Below are positions 9,314 to 18,814 of a stretch of DNA of 64,000 nucleotides, piece by piece. The stretch comes from Rhodocytophaga aerolata. Its GTDB lineage: Bacteria; Bacteroidota; Bacteroidia; Cytophagales; 172606-1. The translations under genes and the position numbers were made by a program. Location: the NCBI RefSeq assembly GCF_030503435.1, contig NZ_JAUKPO010000035.1, positions 1 to 64,000 on the forward strand, read 5' to 3'. Each line of letters opens with the position of its first letter. Within the stretch, counting starts at the first letter, position 1. The notes under the pieces are model-generated. The model worked only from the letters and a program-made list of their open reading frames with translations. It ran no database searches and was not told where the DNA came from.

Positions 9314-11025
9314 ATGCTATTTAACATAAAATCACTTCAGCAAAACTTGGGGTTAAAGTTTCTGCTATTCTGTTTTTGGACTGTATTAGTCCTTACTATT
9401 ACTACTCCGGCAAAAGGCCAACTGCTTCCGGGCGACACAACAGAAAGCACACCCGCAGCAGTACCTTCCTGGCCAGAAGACTCGCTTGGCAGACGTACTC
9501 CCCGCGGAGCCGTGGAAGGTTTTATACAGGCAGTTGCTAACAACAATTACAACAAGGCTGCCCAATACCTGAGTCTCAACCCACTCTCACAGGACACCCT
9601 TGATGGGGGAGTACTGGCAATGGCTATGCAGCGTCTGTTGGACCAGAGCGGCAACCTATACGCGTATACCTTCATAAGTGATGAACCGGCAGGTAAAATG
9701 AATGACGGACTGGCACCAAACCTGGAGCAGGTAGGCACCGCCACGGTCAGGGGCAAACATTTGAACTTTTGCTGGAGATGACAAAAGGCCCGGATGGAGG
9801 ACCTGTCTGGAAGTTCTCCTCCCAAACGGTGCAACGCGTGCCTATAGTTGCCGAAGAGGAGGCGGTGATTCCCCTGGTTAACAAAGTCACCCCTGCGGCG
9901 CTTGAAGAAAAAAAGGTGTCCGGCGTATCGGTAGGCCACTGGCTGTCTGTTCTGCTGTTAGCAGTTGCAGCCTATTTGTTGGCGTGGATATGCACGCGCC
10001 TGCTCTTTTTCCTGGTCGCTCTCTTCTGGCGCAAAGCCAGGAGGGAACCCGCGGCGGGGATCGTAAAGGCCTTTGCCTTACCTCTGAGAATGTACCTCGC
10101 CGTATCGGTATTCGTGGTTAGCAGTCAGCAGGCGGGTATCTCCATCCTTTTGCGGCAGCGCTTCGCGCCCATCACGGTAGTGGTAGCAGTAGCGGCAGTG
10201 CTGCTGCTGGTCTGGCGGCTTATCGATGTAGTGACCCAGTTTAGTGAGAGGCGTATGACCTACCGCAAAAACATGGCAGGCGTGATTGCAGTGTTATTTG
10301 TCCGCCGCAGCGTCAAAATAGCACTGATGGTACTGGGACTGATCATCTTACTTGGTTCCTTAGGCTTTGATGTCAGTACCGGTATAGCTGCATTAGGTAT
10401 CGGTGGGATCGCACTGGCTTTGGGGGCCCAGAAAACGGTGGAAAATTTTTTGGGAAGCGTAACCCTCATTGCTGATCAACCCATTAGGGTTGGAGATTTC
10501 TGTAAAATAGGCGAGGTTGTGGGAACAGTGGAGCAGATTGGCATGCTTTCTACCCGTATACGCACGTTAGCACGTACCTTAGTCACAGTTCCCAACCGGG
10601 AGCTTTCATCTCTTCAGATTGAAAACTATTCACACCGGGATCGTTTCTGGTTCCACCCCACGTTTGGCCTGCGCTTTGAAACTACGCCCGACCAGCTTCG
10701 ATATCTCCTGGTAGAGCTTCGCGAAGTGCTGTACGCTCATCCGAAGGTAGATCCTAACCCGGCGCGCATACGCTTTACTGAAATCGGTGCCGATTCCCTA
10801 AACCTGGAGATTTTCGCCTATGTGAACGCCATTGACTTTAATCAGTTCCTAGAGGTACAGGAGGATTTATACTTGCGCATGATGGATGTAATAGAGGACA
10901 GCGGTACTGGCTTTGCCTTTCCATCGCAGACGCTTTACGTTGCCCGTGACAAGGGACTGTCTGAAGAAAAGACGGCTGCAGTTGAAAAGCAGGTGCGCAA
11001 GTGGCGGGAAAACAGCAATGACTAA
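9314..11025 (+). pseudogene. MscS-type mechanosensitive channel gene with a single-base frameshift
   Basis: Two frames together make one MscS-like protein. The first (9314-9781) has a signal-like N-terminus (about 1-35) and the segment RTPRGAVEGFIQAVANNNY, typical of the periplasmic lead-in of Bacteroidetes and cyanobacterial MscS homologues. The second (from about 9751 to 11025) has four or five membrane segments and the pore helix and beta domain (GIAALGIGGIALALGAQKT; RVGDFCKIGEVVGTVEQIG; TVPNRELS). They join as VRG/QTFELLLE if one G is restored to the GGGG run at 9750-9753. Either a real inactivating deletion, a phase-variable run or a sequencing error. It follows a LytTR-type promoter. 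Confidence 0.85.
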
Positions 11026-11077
11026 AATGCTACTGGTGATTACAGTAAGTTATAAGGGCAATTGCCGGTATTTTATC

Positions 11078-11144
11078 GTTGGTTCCCACAATAAGGCTGT
11101 TGGTGAATCATATTTTACTTACAGGGTGATACAGGCTAACCTTG
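11078..11144 (+). promoter_or_regulatory. LytTR-type promoter, second copy
   Basis: GTTGG at 11078 and 11099 (21 bp apart) precede TAACCTTG at 11137-11144, again 38 bp from the second repeat to the box. The intervening ATATTTTACTTACAG and the bases after it match the copy at 9151-9238. Downstream lie a short broken frame (11185) and the CsgG-like gene at 11504. Confidence 0.65.
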
Positions 11145-11184
11145 CATCACAAATAAACTGTACCACTAAAAAACATACATTGCC

Positions 11185-11460
11185 ATGAACCTAAACAAAA
11201 GCACCAACACAGCGCACCTTACAGACGACCAGCAAGCGCTGCTCCAGGCTCCACAGCCATTGCCGGTTTACCATTCCGGATGCCCTGGGTAGCAAGCTCA
11301 CTGTTCAAATGCCGGAAAAGAACAGATTGCTCCTGCGGAGCTTATGTGCGGTGGTGACCATCTGAGCCCTCACAATGATTTCTATCCCGCTTTATTTGTG
11401 ACTTACCTCCTGAGCAAACTGGTAGCCGCGCTTAAAGCTAACTTCATCGGGCTACCCTAA
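11185..11460 (+). pseudogene. Small unidentified frame of 91 codons with an in-frame TAG
   Basis: An ATG at 11185, about 40 bp after the LytTR-type promoter, opens a frame that runs to TAA at 11458-11460 but is interrupted by TAG at 11290-11292 (codon 36). Without the stop it would encode about 90 residues with two Cys near the stop (SGCPG and AHCSN) and a hydrophobic C-terminal stretch (YPALFVTYLLSKLVAALKA). I recognise no family. The stop suggests a decayed gene, but the frame may also be chance. The last 33 bp resemble 12431-12463. Confidence 0.3.
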
Positions 11461-11503
11461 AGGAATACTACCCTATACCATACCATTTAAAAACTTACAT
11501 GAC

Positions 11504-12343
11504 ATGAAAACAACCATGTTCACTACCTCATACGTGCTCTTTCTGCTGGGTTTTCCTCTTTTGCCCTTTACGTCTGCACCGAAAGTACAAAAAGATAAAA
11601 CTTTACTGCTCAAAAGACAAGGAAAAGCAAGAGAGATTACCGCTTTCGGAGACGCGGATGTATGGTTTATGCACACCGTCGAAAACGCAAAGGATAAGTT
11701 TAAGAAAAGCAATACCCATAAAAAAGAGGAATTTGCCGGTGGCTGTACGCGGTTGCTCAATGAACTTGTTACATTACCTGCTCAGCTGGCTGATTACCGG
11801 GAACAGACGGTGGCAGTGATGCCCATATTTTATAACGGGGAAGGCACCGGAAGCCGCGCCGATGGCACCAAATACAAATTACAAAAAGAAGCTTATAACT
11901 ACCTGCGTAAAGAAGCCAGGGAACTTAAACTACAAGACCCATATGAAACCAATGCCCTGCTGCTGCATAATGGCGTAGAAGATGATAACTTCCGCAACTA
12001 CACCAGTGCCGAACTGGCTGGGATGCTGGGTGTGGAATACATCATTACAGGCACCATAACCCGGGAAAAGAGCAACAGCAGTACCTTCTCCAACGCAGGT
12101 TCTAAAGAACATACAAAGGTAGAGGCAGGAAAGAACCGCCATTTTGACATTAAGGAGAAAAGGCAGTCCGGCAGCTACAGTACTACTACTATCGCTATCA
12201 AAACCAGTGTGGAGTTGTCTGTGTGCAACATCCGGGGGGAAAATATCTTTCATCAATCCAAAGAATCTATGTTCTCTACGGTGGATGCCTATAAAAACTC
12301 TCTGCGTTACCTGCTCCAGCGCACACCAGTGTATAGAAGATAA
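11504..12343 (+). CDS. Exported CsgG-like protein, paralogue of the 21806-22687 product
   Basis: A 279-residue protein with an N-terminal signal peptide (about 1-22, MFTTSYVLFLLGFPLLPF). Residues about 100-275 match the second half of the protein at 21806-22687: QTVAVMPIFYN, a LGVEYIITGTI strand-turn, and an ending of the form SLRYLLQRTPVY. That layout resembles the CsgG/TolB-like nucleoside-free fold of periplasmic lipoproteins that sense or shape the envelope; there is no lipobox cysteine here. It is followed by a small barrel gene, the same order as in the second module. Function unknown; likely envelope stress. Confidence 0.6.
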   Translation: MKTTMFTTSYVLFLLGFPLLPFTSAPKVQKDKTLLLKRQGKAREITAFGDADVWFMHTVENAKDKFKKSNTHKKEEFAGGCTRLLNELVTLPAQLADYREQTVAVMPIFYNGEGTGSRADGTKYKLQKEAYNYLRKEARELKLQDPYETNALLLHNGVEDDNFRNYTSAELAGMLGVEYIITGTITREKSNSSTFSNAGSKEHTKVEAGKNRHFDIKEKRQSGSYSTTTIAIKTSVELSVCNIRGENIFHQSKESMFSTVDAYKNSLRYLLQRTPVYRR

Positions 12344-12504
12344 ATACATCTTTTGTCCAAAATTTATTGCTTTATCATTTGGCATAACTGTAAAATCCTG
12401 CCTATTCCTATGTAAAGTAAACAGCGGCGGGCTTAAAGCCAGCTCTATCTGGCTATTCTAAAGTAAAATCAATTTATATCATATCCACTATAAAATTCAC
12501 AATT

Positions 12505-13119
12505 ATGAAAAAACTTATGTTTTTGTTACCCTTTTTCTTACTCTCTTTTCATTTGATGGCACAATCACCGGTAACCATCGGACCCAAAGTCGCCTATAAT
12601 TTTAATAAACTATCTGACTCAAATAAAGGGTCTGACATAGATTATGCCTACGCCAGAACTTGGTCATACGGACTATTCTTCAGGGGTAGTTTCGGAAAGT
12701 TTTATCTGCAGCCGGAAGCCTACTTTAATACCAAGGGAAGTAACCTTGAGATTAAAAGTGACCCTTTAAATCCTTCTACCCAGAATATATCTGGCCAAGT
12801 AAGGTTAACTTCCCTGGATGTACCCCTGCTGCTGGGATATAAAATAGTGGGAGGAAATGAATCTCTGTCAAATTTTCGTGTATTTACCGGGCCTGTGGCA
12901 TCCTTTATTCTAAAGGAGAGGAGAAATGATTTAAACCTGCTTTCCAGGGACAGCTATAGTTTCAATAAATACAACATAGGTGTACAGGCGGGCATAGGCT
13001 TCGATGTAGGCTTCCTGACGTTTGATGCCCGTTATGAAACAGGCTTAAACCGGATCAATTCCAATTTTAACCAGCGGGCCAACTCAATCCAGCTTAGCCT
13101 GGGAATCAAGCTGCTCTGA
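12505..13119 (+). CDS. Outer-membrane beta-barrel protein (PorT-like)
   Basis: A 204-residue protein with a signal peptide (MKKLMFLLPFFLLSFHLMAQ) and alternating hydrophobic strands ending in an aromatic-poor C-terminus, as in PorT/OmpA-like 8-stranded barrels (outer membrane beta-barrel domain). It aligns with the product of 21005-21619 along its length: GKFYLQPEAYF versus KRFYVQPEALF, SLDVPLLLGYK versus SLDFPLLFGAK, and TFDARYETG versus TFDARYEGG. It lies 161 bp after the CsgG-like gene and is likely co-transcribed. Confidence 0.8.
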   Translation: MKKLMFLLPFFLLSFHLMAQSPVTIGPKVAYNFNKLSDSNKGSDIDYAYARTWSYGLFFRGSFGKFYLQPEAYFNTKGSNLEIKSDPLNPSTQNISGQVRLTSLDVPLLLGYKIVGGNESLSNFRVFTGPVASFILKERRNDLNLLSRDSYSFNKYNIGVQAGIGFDVGFLTFDARYETGLNRINSNFNQRANSIQLSLGIKLL

Positions 13120-13459
13120 TTAATCAGATCTTTCAACATAGGGTAGAAGCTGTCGTGAAAAGATGGCCTCTACACGCTTTTAAATAAATCATTGCTGAGC
13201 TGAAGACCATACAGTCCGGCAATTTCTAAAGTCGCAGATTGACACTTTTTTTGCTGACTTCCAGAAAAGGTTCTGACAGGCAAACAAACCAGCAACCATA
13301 CAACCAGTAAGTACCCTTTGCTTTTATTAGATGCAGCCATAAGCACATGCGAAACTCTACATCCACGATTTAACTACATCTTTCATTGATTTGGTTAATT
13401 TAAAGATATCCTATCGGGCCATCTTTGTTTCATTATTTAATCACAAAAAATAAAGAACG
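13120..13459. other. Intergenic region, no gene recognised
   Basis: About 340 bp between the barrel gene and the SDR gene. I see no open frame with protein-like features. The end (about 13395-13440) should hold the SDR promoter. Confidence 0.5.
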
Positions 13460-14308
13460 ATGAAAACAAAGAAAGTATGGTTTGTAACAGGAGCTTCCAA
13501 AGGATTGGGACTTACATTGGTGAAAAAGCTCCTAGCCGAAAATTACCGGGTGGCGGCTACTTCCCGCTCGGTTCAATCATTAACCAATGAGCTGGGGGAG
13601 TTGACGGATGATTTTCTACCGCTGGAAATGAATTTAACAGACAATGAAAATGTAAAGCTGGCTATTGCCAAAACCTTTAATCACTTCGGGAAAATTGATG
13701 TACTGGTGAATAATGCAGGTTATGCATTAATCGGAACTTTGGAAGAGCTTTCTGAGAAAGAGGTATTAAGCAGCTTTGAGGTAAATGTATTAGGCTCTCT
13801 ACATGTTATTCGGAATATAGCACCACATTTCCGTAAGCAAAATGCAGGGCATATCTTCAATATTTCCTCTATAGGCGGCTACATTGGGAGTTTTCCCGGC
13901 TTTGGTATTTACTGCGCTACAAAATTTGCTGTAGCCGGTTTTACAGAAGCTTTAGCCGAAGAGATGAAAGCATTTAACATCCATACCACACTGGTATATC
14001 CGGGTTATTTCAGAACTAATTTCTTATCGAAAGGATCTGTGCAAACAGCTTTGAATCCCATAGCAGACTATAAAGCTGCCCGTGAGATGGAACAGGCACA
14101 TCTGAAAGAAATCAACGGAAATCAACCGAATGACCCGGAGAAAGCAGCAGATGTGCTAATTGCATTAAGCAATGCAGAACAGCCCCCTGTTCACTTTTTT
14201 ATGGGGAAAGATGCCTATCAGTATGCAAAGCTGAAGATCGGCCTTATTCAAACATCGATGGCGCAATATGAGGTGCTTGCCAAATCAACAGATATTTCAA
14301 ACACTTAA
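13460..14308 (+). CDS. SDR-family NAD(P)-dependent oxidoreductase
   Basis: A 282-residue classical short-chain dehydrogenase. The Rossmann nucleotide-binding motif TGASKGLG is at about residues 11-18, NNAG at about 89-92, and the catalytic Ser-Tyr-Lys in ISSIGG and YCATK (about 140-160). An Arg in AATSRSVQ after strand 2 suggests NADP preference. The extended C-terminus (residues 190-282, QPPVHFFMGKDAY) is typical of the Bacteroidetes/proteobacterial SDRs often paired with AraC or HxlR regulators. Substrate unknown. It is followed after 11 bp by a chimeric SDR-Atu4866 frame. Confidence 0.92.
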   Translation: MKTKKVWFVTGASKGLGLTLVKKLLAENYRVAATSRSVQSLTNELGELTDDFLPLEMNLTDNENVKLAIAKTFNHFGKIDVLVNNAGYALIGTLEELSEKEVLSSFEVNVLGSLHVIRNIAPHFRKQNAGHIFNISSIGGYIGSFPGFGIYCATKFAVAGFTEALAEEMKAFNIHTTLVYPGYFRTNFLSKGSVQTALNPIADYKAAREMEQAHLKEINGNQPNDPEKAADVLIALSNAEQPPVHFFMGKDAYQYAKLKIGLIQTSMAQYEVLAKSTDISNT

Positions 14309-14319
14309 ATACTAAAACA

Positions 14320-14760
14320 ATGAACAATAAAACTGAACTAACAGTACTGATTACAGGAGTTAGCTTAGGAATGGGGCTTCATATTGCACAAACTTTAGCA
14401 TTACAAGGGCACAAGGTTTATACAGGAATCAGAGACCCAAAGGGGAGAAATGTTCATAAGTCAGAGACACTTCAAGAATACCTGTTTACCAGTAACTCAA
14501 ATACTATGCAATCAACTATCGAAGATACAAAAGAATACATTGGCATGTGGGTGACCAAAGATGGTAATATCCGTCACGAATTATTGCCCAACAACCGCTA
14601 CGATGAAGCGAGAGGCAAGCGCAAGAGTGCCTATCAAGGCGCTTATACAGTTACAGGGAATCATATATATTATAAAGATGATACCGGTTTTACCGCAGAT
14701 GGTGAATTCAAAGAGGGCGTACTTTACCACGCAGGAATGATTCTCTACAAGGAAGAATAA
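14320..14760 (+). CDS. Chimeric frame: SDR N-terminus fused to an Atu4866-type domain
   Basis: A 146-residue frame whose first 40 residues are the start of an SDR Rossmann fold (VLITGVSLGMGLHIAQTLA, with the TGxxxGxG motif). It then breaks off into low-similarity sequence, and from about residue 63 it matches the small Atu4866 domain (EYIGMWVTKDGNIRHELLPN to the LYHAGMILYKEE end). The SDR catalytic region is absent. An internal ATG at 14506 would give the Atu4866-like protein alone (84 residues), which is probably the functional product. Looks like an in-frame deletion between two neighbouring genes. Confidence 0.7.
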   Translation: MNNKTELTVLITGVSLGMGLHIAQTLALQGHKVYTGIRDPKGRNVHKSETLQEYLFTSNSNTMQSTIEDTKEYIGMWVTKDGNIRHELLPNNRYDEARGKRKSAYQGAYTVTGNHIYYKDDTGFTADGEFKEGVLYHAGMILYKEE

Positions 14761-14778
14761 TATAGTAATTTAGCAATT

Positions 14779-15699
14779 ATGGAAAAGACAAAGACATTCC
14801 GCTTTAATTCATTGTCCGAGTTTCACGAGTTTTGTAATCTTCCCAAACCGGAGCATCCTTTGGTAAGTCTGATCGACTATAGTAAGGTGAATTACCCTTC
14901 GAATGACAGCGAACTGAAGTGGATTCAGAACTTTTATTCCATTGGATTAAAGCGGAATGTGAATGCCAGATTCAATTATGGCCAGCAGCCATACGATTTT
15001 GATTCAGGTGTGCTGACCTTTGTTTCCCCACTTCAATTTCTGAAATTAGAAATCAAACAGGACATTGAAGTAGAGCCTAAAGGCTGGTTACTGCTGATCC
15101 ATCCCGATTTTTTATGGAAAACTCCTTTATTGAAAAAGATAAAATCGTATGATTTCTTCCAATATGCTGTACATGAGGCACTTTTTCTATAAGAAAAAGA
15201 AGAAAAAATGATTGTTGATATTCTTCTTAAAATTGAACAAGAGTATCAGTCAAACCTTGATAAATTCAGTCAGGAACTCATCTTAACTCAAGTAGAGTTG
15301 CTCCTGATTTATGCTGAGAGGTTTTATGAAAGGCAGTTTATTACCCGAAAGAAATCCAATCATGAAATATTGACACGTTTTGAACAAGTGTTTTCCCGGT
15401 ATTTTGAAAGTGGCAAGTTATTGGAAAACGGAATCCCAACGGTAACAGCTATTGCAGATCAATTAAATATTTCACCCAATTATTTAGGCAGTTTGCTACG
15501 GATACATACCCGGCAAAACACACAGCAGCACATTCAAAACAAAATGATAGATTATGCCAAAGAATGCCTGAGCACAACCAATTTGTCAATAAGTGAGATT
15601 GCCTATGAGTTGGGTTTTGAGCATCCTCAATCTTTCAGCAAATTATTCAAACAAAAAACAAATCAAACACCTTCGGAATTTAAACAGTCTTTTAACTGA
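14779..15699 (+). pseudogene. AraC-family regulator interrupted by an in-frame TAA
   Basis: The first part (14779-15192) is the sensing domain (FHEFCNLPKPEHPLVSLIDY start, typical of a common Bacteroidetes AraC subgroup). It ends at TAA 15190-15192 within KSYDFFQYAVHEALFL. The same frame continues without loss as EKEEKMIVDILLKIEQEYQ and a complete AraC helix-turn-helix domain (IADQLNISPNYLGSLLR; ISEIAYELGFEHPQSFSKLF) to 15699. One base (TCA to TAA) would explain the stop. The second part could restart at the ATG at 15208 and give a free DNA-binding domain. Confidence 0.88.
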
Positions 15700-15947
15700 C
15701 GGATAAAAGCCCGGCTGCTAACAGCACCTAAGAAAACATGGGATGCGTAGTGGTTTCCGAAAGGTTTGTTCTTCTTAGCTTCCTTTGTCACGGGCGGACA
15801 GGAAAGCGCTCCGAAATGCCCCAGGTTTCTTAGCCGCAAAGCGTAAGCAATCAAACAAATTAACTCTAATCTTAAATTTAAATACGTTTATCCTTGATTT
15901 GAAAACTTTATTCCTTGATGCATCTATTAGTTTTGCATAAAAAACAA
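15700..15947. other. Intergenic region with an unexplained GC-richer block
   Basis: Between the broken AraC gene and the terminator at 15948. Bases about 15705-15855 (GCCCGGCTGCTAACAGCACC onward) are richer in G+C than the flanks and have no clear coding frame. They could be a remnant of another mobile sequence. I cannot identify it. Confidence 0.3.
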
Positions 15948-15986
15948 ATAGGGTATTAACATTAATTCAAAATGTTAATACCCTAT
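15948..15986 (-). terminator. Strong hairpin after the NmrA-like gene
   Basis: ATAGGGTATTAACAT (15948-15962) pairs perfectly over 15 bp with 15972-15986. On the minus strand it follows the gene at 16009-16887, and T-rich sequence comes after it. Confidence 0.75.
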
Positions 15987-16008
15987 CAAAGAGAAACTGT
16001 TAAAAAAA

Positions 16009-16887
16009 TTAACTGTAAACTTTTCCTATAAATTGGTTTACGCTCGTTGGCTTTCTTCCTAGTAAAATTTCCAGTGTGTTATCTTCCAGATCTATCATAC
16101 CTTCTGCAACACCTGTGCCCCACATCCCAAACATACCTATGTACATTTGTGGAACACCTGATTTTTCAAGGATGGCGTTAAATTCTTCAATATCAGGAGA
16201 ACTATAGTTTACCTCTTTGTTTAAAGCTTGAGAGATATAGGTAGCTATTTGCTCAAAGCCAACAGATAAATTGTTGGTCAAATGATACGTTTTGTTTTCA
16301 TGGCCTTTTGTAGTAAGTATATTAACTGCTGCTTCAGCAAGTTCTTCACGAAGTACCCAACTCGCTTTACCATCTTGAGCAGGGAACAATATAGTACCTG
16401 TTTCTGCTACTTTTTCACCCACGAAAGCAAGGATCATTTCCTGATAGATACTATTCTGAAGAATAGTATAGTTTAAACCACTTTCTTTAAGAAACTTTTC
16501 TGATTCTATATGAGAATTTTGGAAATCTGCTATAGCAGAATTTTCATATCCCTCCTTCCTTACAAAAGATGTATACGCGATATGCTTTACATTAGCTTCT
16601 TTCGCTGCTATTATAGCGTTGATGTGGTGCTTAGTACGGTTTTCAATCGCTCCACGGTCACTACTGGAAACCAATAATAGTTGATCTACTCCTTCAAAAG
16701 CTTTTACCATAGAATCAACATCCGCATAGTCGCCCATTCTTATATGAACTCCTTGTTCTGCTAAAGAATTGTGATTTTCCCCACTTCTTACCAATGCTGC
16801 AATATCGTTAGCTGCTACTCCTTTGTTTAATAAATGTGCGATGGCTTTCGAGCCAAAATTTCCTGTTGCACCTGTAACTAAAATCAT
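16009..16887 (-). CDS. NmrA-like atypical SDR, NAD(P)H quinone oxidoreductase type
   Basis: A 292-residue protein from the ATG at 16887 (MILVTGATGNFGSKAI). The glycine-rich GATGNFG dinucleotide-binding motif starts the chain, and the middle (KHIAYTSFVRKEG; NYTILQNSIYQEMI) matches the NmrA/QorB (YtfG) group, which lacks the Tyr-Lys pair of classical SDRs. It is divergent from an HxlR regulator with 114 bp between the starts, a very common pairing in which the regulator represses the reductase until reactive electrophiles appear. Confidence 0.88.
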   Translation of the reverse strand: MILVTGATGNFGSKAIAHLLNKGVAANDIAALVRSGENHNSLAEQGVHIRMGDYADVDSMVKAFEGVDQLLLVSSSDRGAIENRTKHHINAIIAAKEANVKHIAYTSFVRKEGYENSAIADFQNSHIESEKFLKESGLNYTILQNSIYQEMILAFVGEKVAETGTILFPAQDGKASWVLREELAEAAVNILTTKGHENKTYHLTNNLSVGFEQIATYISQALNKEVNYSSPDIEEFNAILEKSGVPQMYIGMFGMWGTGVAEGMIDLEDNTLEILLGRKPTSVNQFIGKVYS

Positions 16888-17001
16888 AATTATTTTTTTT
16901 TGATAATGAGACAAAGCTAATGAGATTAATATACTTTTTATACTTTGTTCTTAATAGATACTAGTATACTTTTGTATAGTAAAATAAATGAACTCATACT
17001 G

Positions 17002-17370
17002 ATGAATGATTTTCAAGAATTAATACGGAAGGAAGAAGAACAGCAACAGCGATGCCCACACAGCTATGTATTGGCTCTAACCGACACGATGAATGTCATT
17101 AGCGGGAAGTGGAAATTGCCCATCATTGCATCTCTATTACGTGGTAAAAATCGTTTTAAAGATTTACTGGATAATATCGAAAAGATTACGCCCCGCATGC
17201 TTTCTAAAGAACTAAAGGAGCTAGAGATGAATAGTATTGTGGTGCGTGAAGTATATGATCAAACCCCGGTATTAATTACATATCAATTAACAGAATCTGG
17301 TAAAAGCTTGGCCAATCTCATAGATACTATGATTAACTGGGGATTAACGCATAGAAGTAATGTATTATAA
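17002..17370 (+). CDS. HxlR-family winged-helix regulator
   Basis: A 122-residue protein from the ATG at 17002; upstream codons back to 16945 are open but overlap the divergent promoter. It has the HxlR signature: CPHSYVLALTDTMNVISGKWKLPIIASLL, then FKDLLDNIEKITPRMLSKELKELE (recognition helix) and the wing VYDQTPVLITYQLTESG. The Cys of the N-terminal CP motif is the redox-sensing position in YodB/HypR relatives. Likely controls the divergent NmrA-like gene; the gap holds the palindrome ATACTAGTAT (about 16964-16973). Confidence 0.9.
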   Translation: MNDFQELIRKEEEQQQRCPHSYVLALTDTMNVISGKWKLPIIASLLRGKNRFKDLLDNIEKITPRMLSKELKELEMNSIVVREVYDQTPVLITYQLTESGKSLANLIDTMINWGLTHRSNVL

Positions 17371-17398
17371 TACATCTTTTATGATATGGAAACTTTGA

Positions 17399-17434
17399 CA
17401 ACTTAATAATGGAATTTAATTCATTATTAAGTTG
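17399..17434 (+). terminator. Terminator hairpin after the HxlR gene
   Basis: CAACTTAATAATG (17399-17411) and its perfect reverse complement (17422-17434), followed by GATTTTT. It lies 28 bp after the HxlR stop. Confidence 0.7.
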
Positions 17435-17500
17435 TGATTTTTCGCTCTTTACTTTTGCTAAAGCTGAAATGAAAAATGTTAGTTAAATCAAACCGAAGAT

Positions 17501-17653
17501 ATGAAAACAGCTGCTCGCAAAGCAGTTGTGACATTAGCTATAAGTCCTGAGGCTATTGCCAATGCAGTAATTTACGCTATCAGTCAGCTCGCAGATGTCG
17601 AAATTGGTGACTTTATTATTCGTCCGTCAAAACAAAATCAATTAGATTCATAA
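17501..17653 (+). pseudogene. C-terminal remnant of an SDR oxidoreductase
   Basis: A 50-codon frame whose product ends SPEAIANAVIYAISQLADVEIGDFIIRP, the conserved C-terminal segment of YdfG-like short-chain dehydrogenases (usual form IANAIxYAIxQPxDVxIGEIxIRP). The nucleotide-binding and catalytic parts are absent. It is a left-over of a deleted SDR gene next to another AraC regulator, the same gene pairing as at 13.4-15.7 kb. Confidence 0.7.
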
Positions 17654-17661
17654 AGGACAAG

Positions 17662-18744
17662 ATGCAACGAAAGTTGAACACAAAATATATTAAAAACATA
17701 TCAGAGCTATAGCGGGAATTGGGACTTCCCGCACCTGTGCATCCATTGATAGCATTAGTTGATTATAACAATCAATCTGCTAAAATGCTTCCAAAAGGAG
17801 AAAAGATCAGTATCTTTAAAAGAATTAAATTTCAACAAACATATCGGCAAACTGAAAGTAAAGTACTTCAAATCCCGCACTACGCTTATACTTGGCCGTT
17901 AGCAGCAAGGCTAAAAAAAACAATGACACACAACGATGAAACATACAACCATTTCAGAATAGCTATTCCAGCAGCCTATGAAAACGTATTTTCTCATTTC
18001 TATTTTGCCCAAAATCAATCCAACGAAATTGTAACAAAAACGCTATTACCCTCTTACCAAACCATTTTGATTTTCAATTTCGGAACAAAAGTATTACTCA
18101 TTTCCAGACAACATACACAAATAGAAATTGACAAATGCCTGGTGGTGGGCACAATCAGAAAAGCATTTAATTACTCCTTACCGCCACAATCAAAAATATT
18201 GGTCGCTAACTTCAAAGACGATGCGTTTTACCGGTTCTTCGGCCATACTTCGCTTGCCCAAAATTTACCGTTACATCCTGATGAAGGGATGAACCAAAAC
18301 TGCTTTACGGCCTTGTGGCATGAACTCAATAAAATGGATAATGTAGAGGGGCAAGTAAACTACATTCTTGCGTTTTGCACCCCTTATTTACGAGAGCGCG
18401 ACACCATTGCCCAGCAATTGGCAAACTTTAAGCAGCAGTCGTTAAACCCAATCAAAGCCATTGCCAGCCACAACAAGCAAACAGAGCGGAACATCCAACT
18501 CAAACAAAAAGAACACTTCGGGTATTCAGCCAAAGAAATTAACCGCTACCAGCGGTTTTTAAAAGCCATTGAATACCTTGAAAACATGGCTTCCAGGGCT
18601 TCCAAAGAAGATTGGTTTACTATCATCCACGCTTGTGGGTACTACGACCAGAGCCAACTCATCAACGACTTTACCTATTACCTGAACCTGAGCCCGACAA
18701 AGTACCTGAAATTCCAGCAAGACGTTTGTAATCCGGTAAACTGA
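17662..18744 (+). pseudogene. AraC-family regulator with an early in-frame TAG
   Basis: The ATG at 17662 opens KYIKNISEL, TAG at 17710-17712, then RELGLPAPVHPLIALVDYNNQ in the same frame, which is the usual N-terminus of this AraC subgroup (xELHRxLGLPxPxHPLISxID). So one nonsense change has hit codon 17. The rest is complete: sensing domain to about residue 220, then a C-terminal HTH region (DWFTIIHACGYYDQSQLINDFTYYL; LSPTKYLKFQQ). A product could start at TTG 17719 and lack only the first residues, so partial activity is possible. Downstream is an oxidoreductase. Confidence 0.8.
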
Positions 18745-18814
18745 TTTCGTTTTCTTCCAATTTTAGCCAGTTGCGACAGGCTACTTTTGCCCTATCCAAT
18801 TAAAAAAGCAGAAA

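Noticed and set aside
12144..12461. Open frame overlapping the CsgG-like gene
   Set aside because: It is in a different frame over the CsgG-like coding end and has unlikely composition; only its last bases resemble the end of the 11185 frame.
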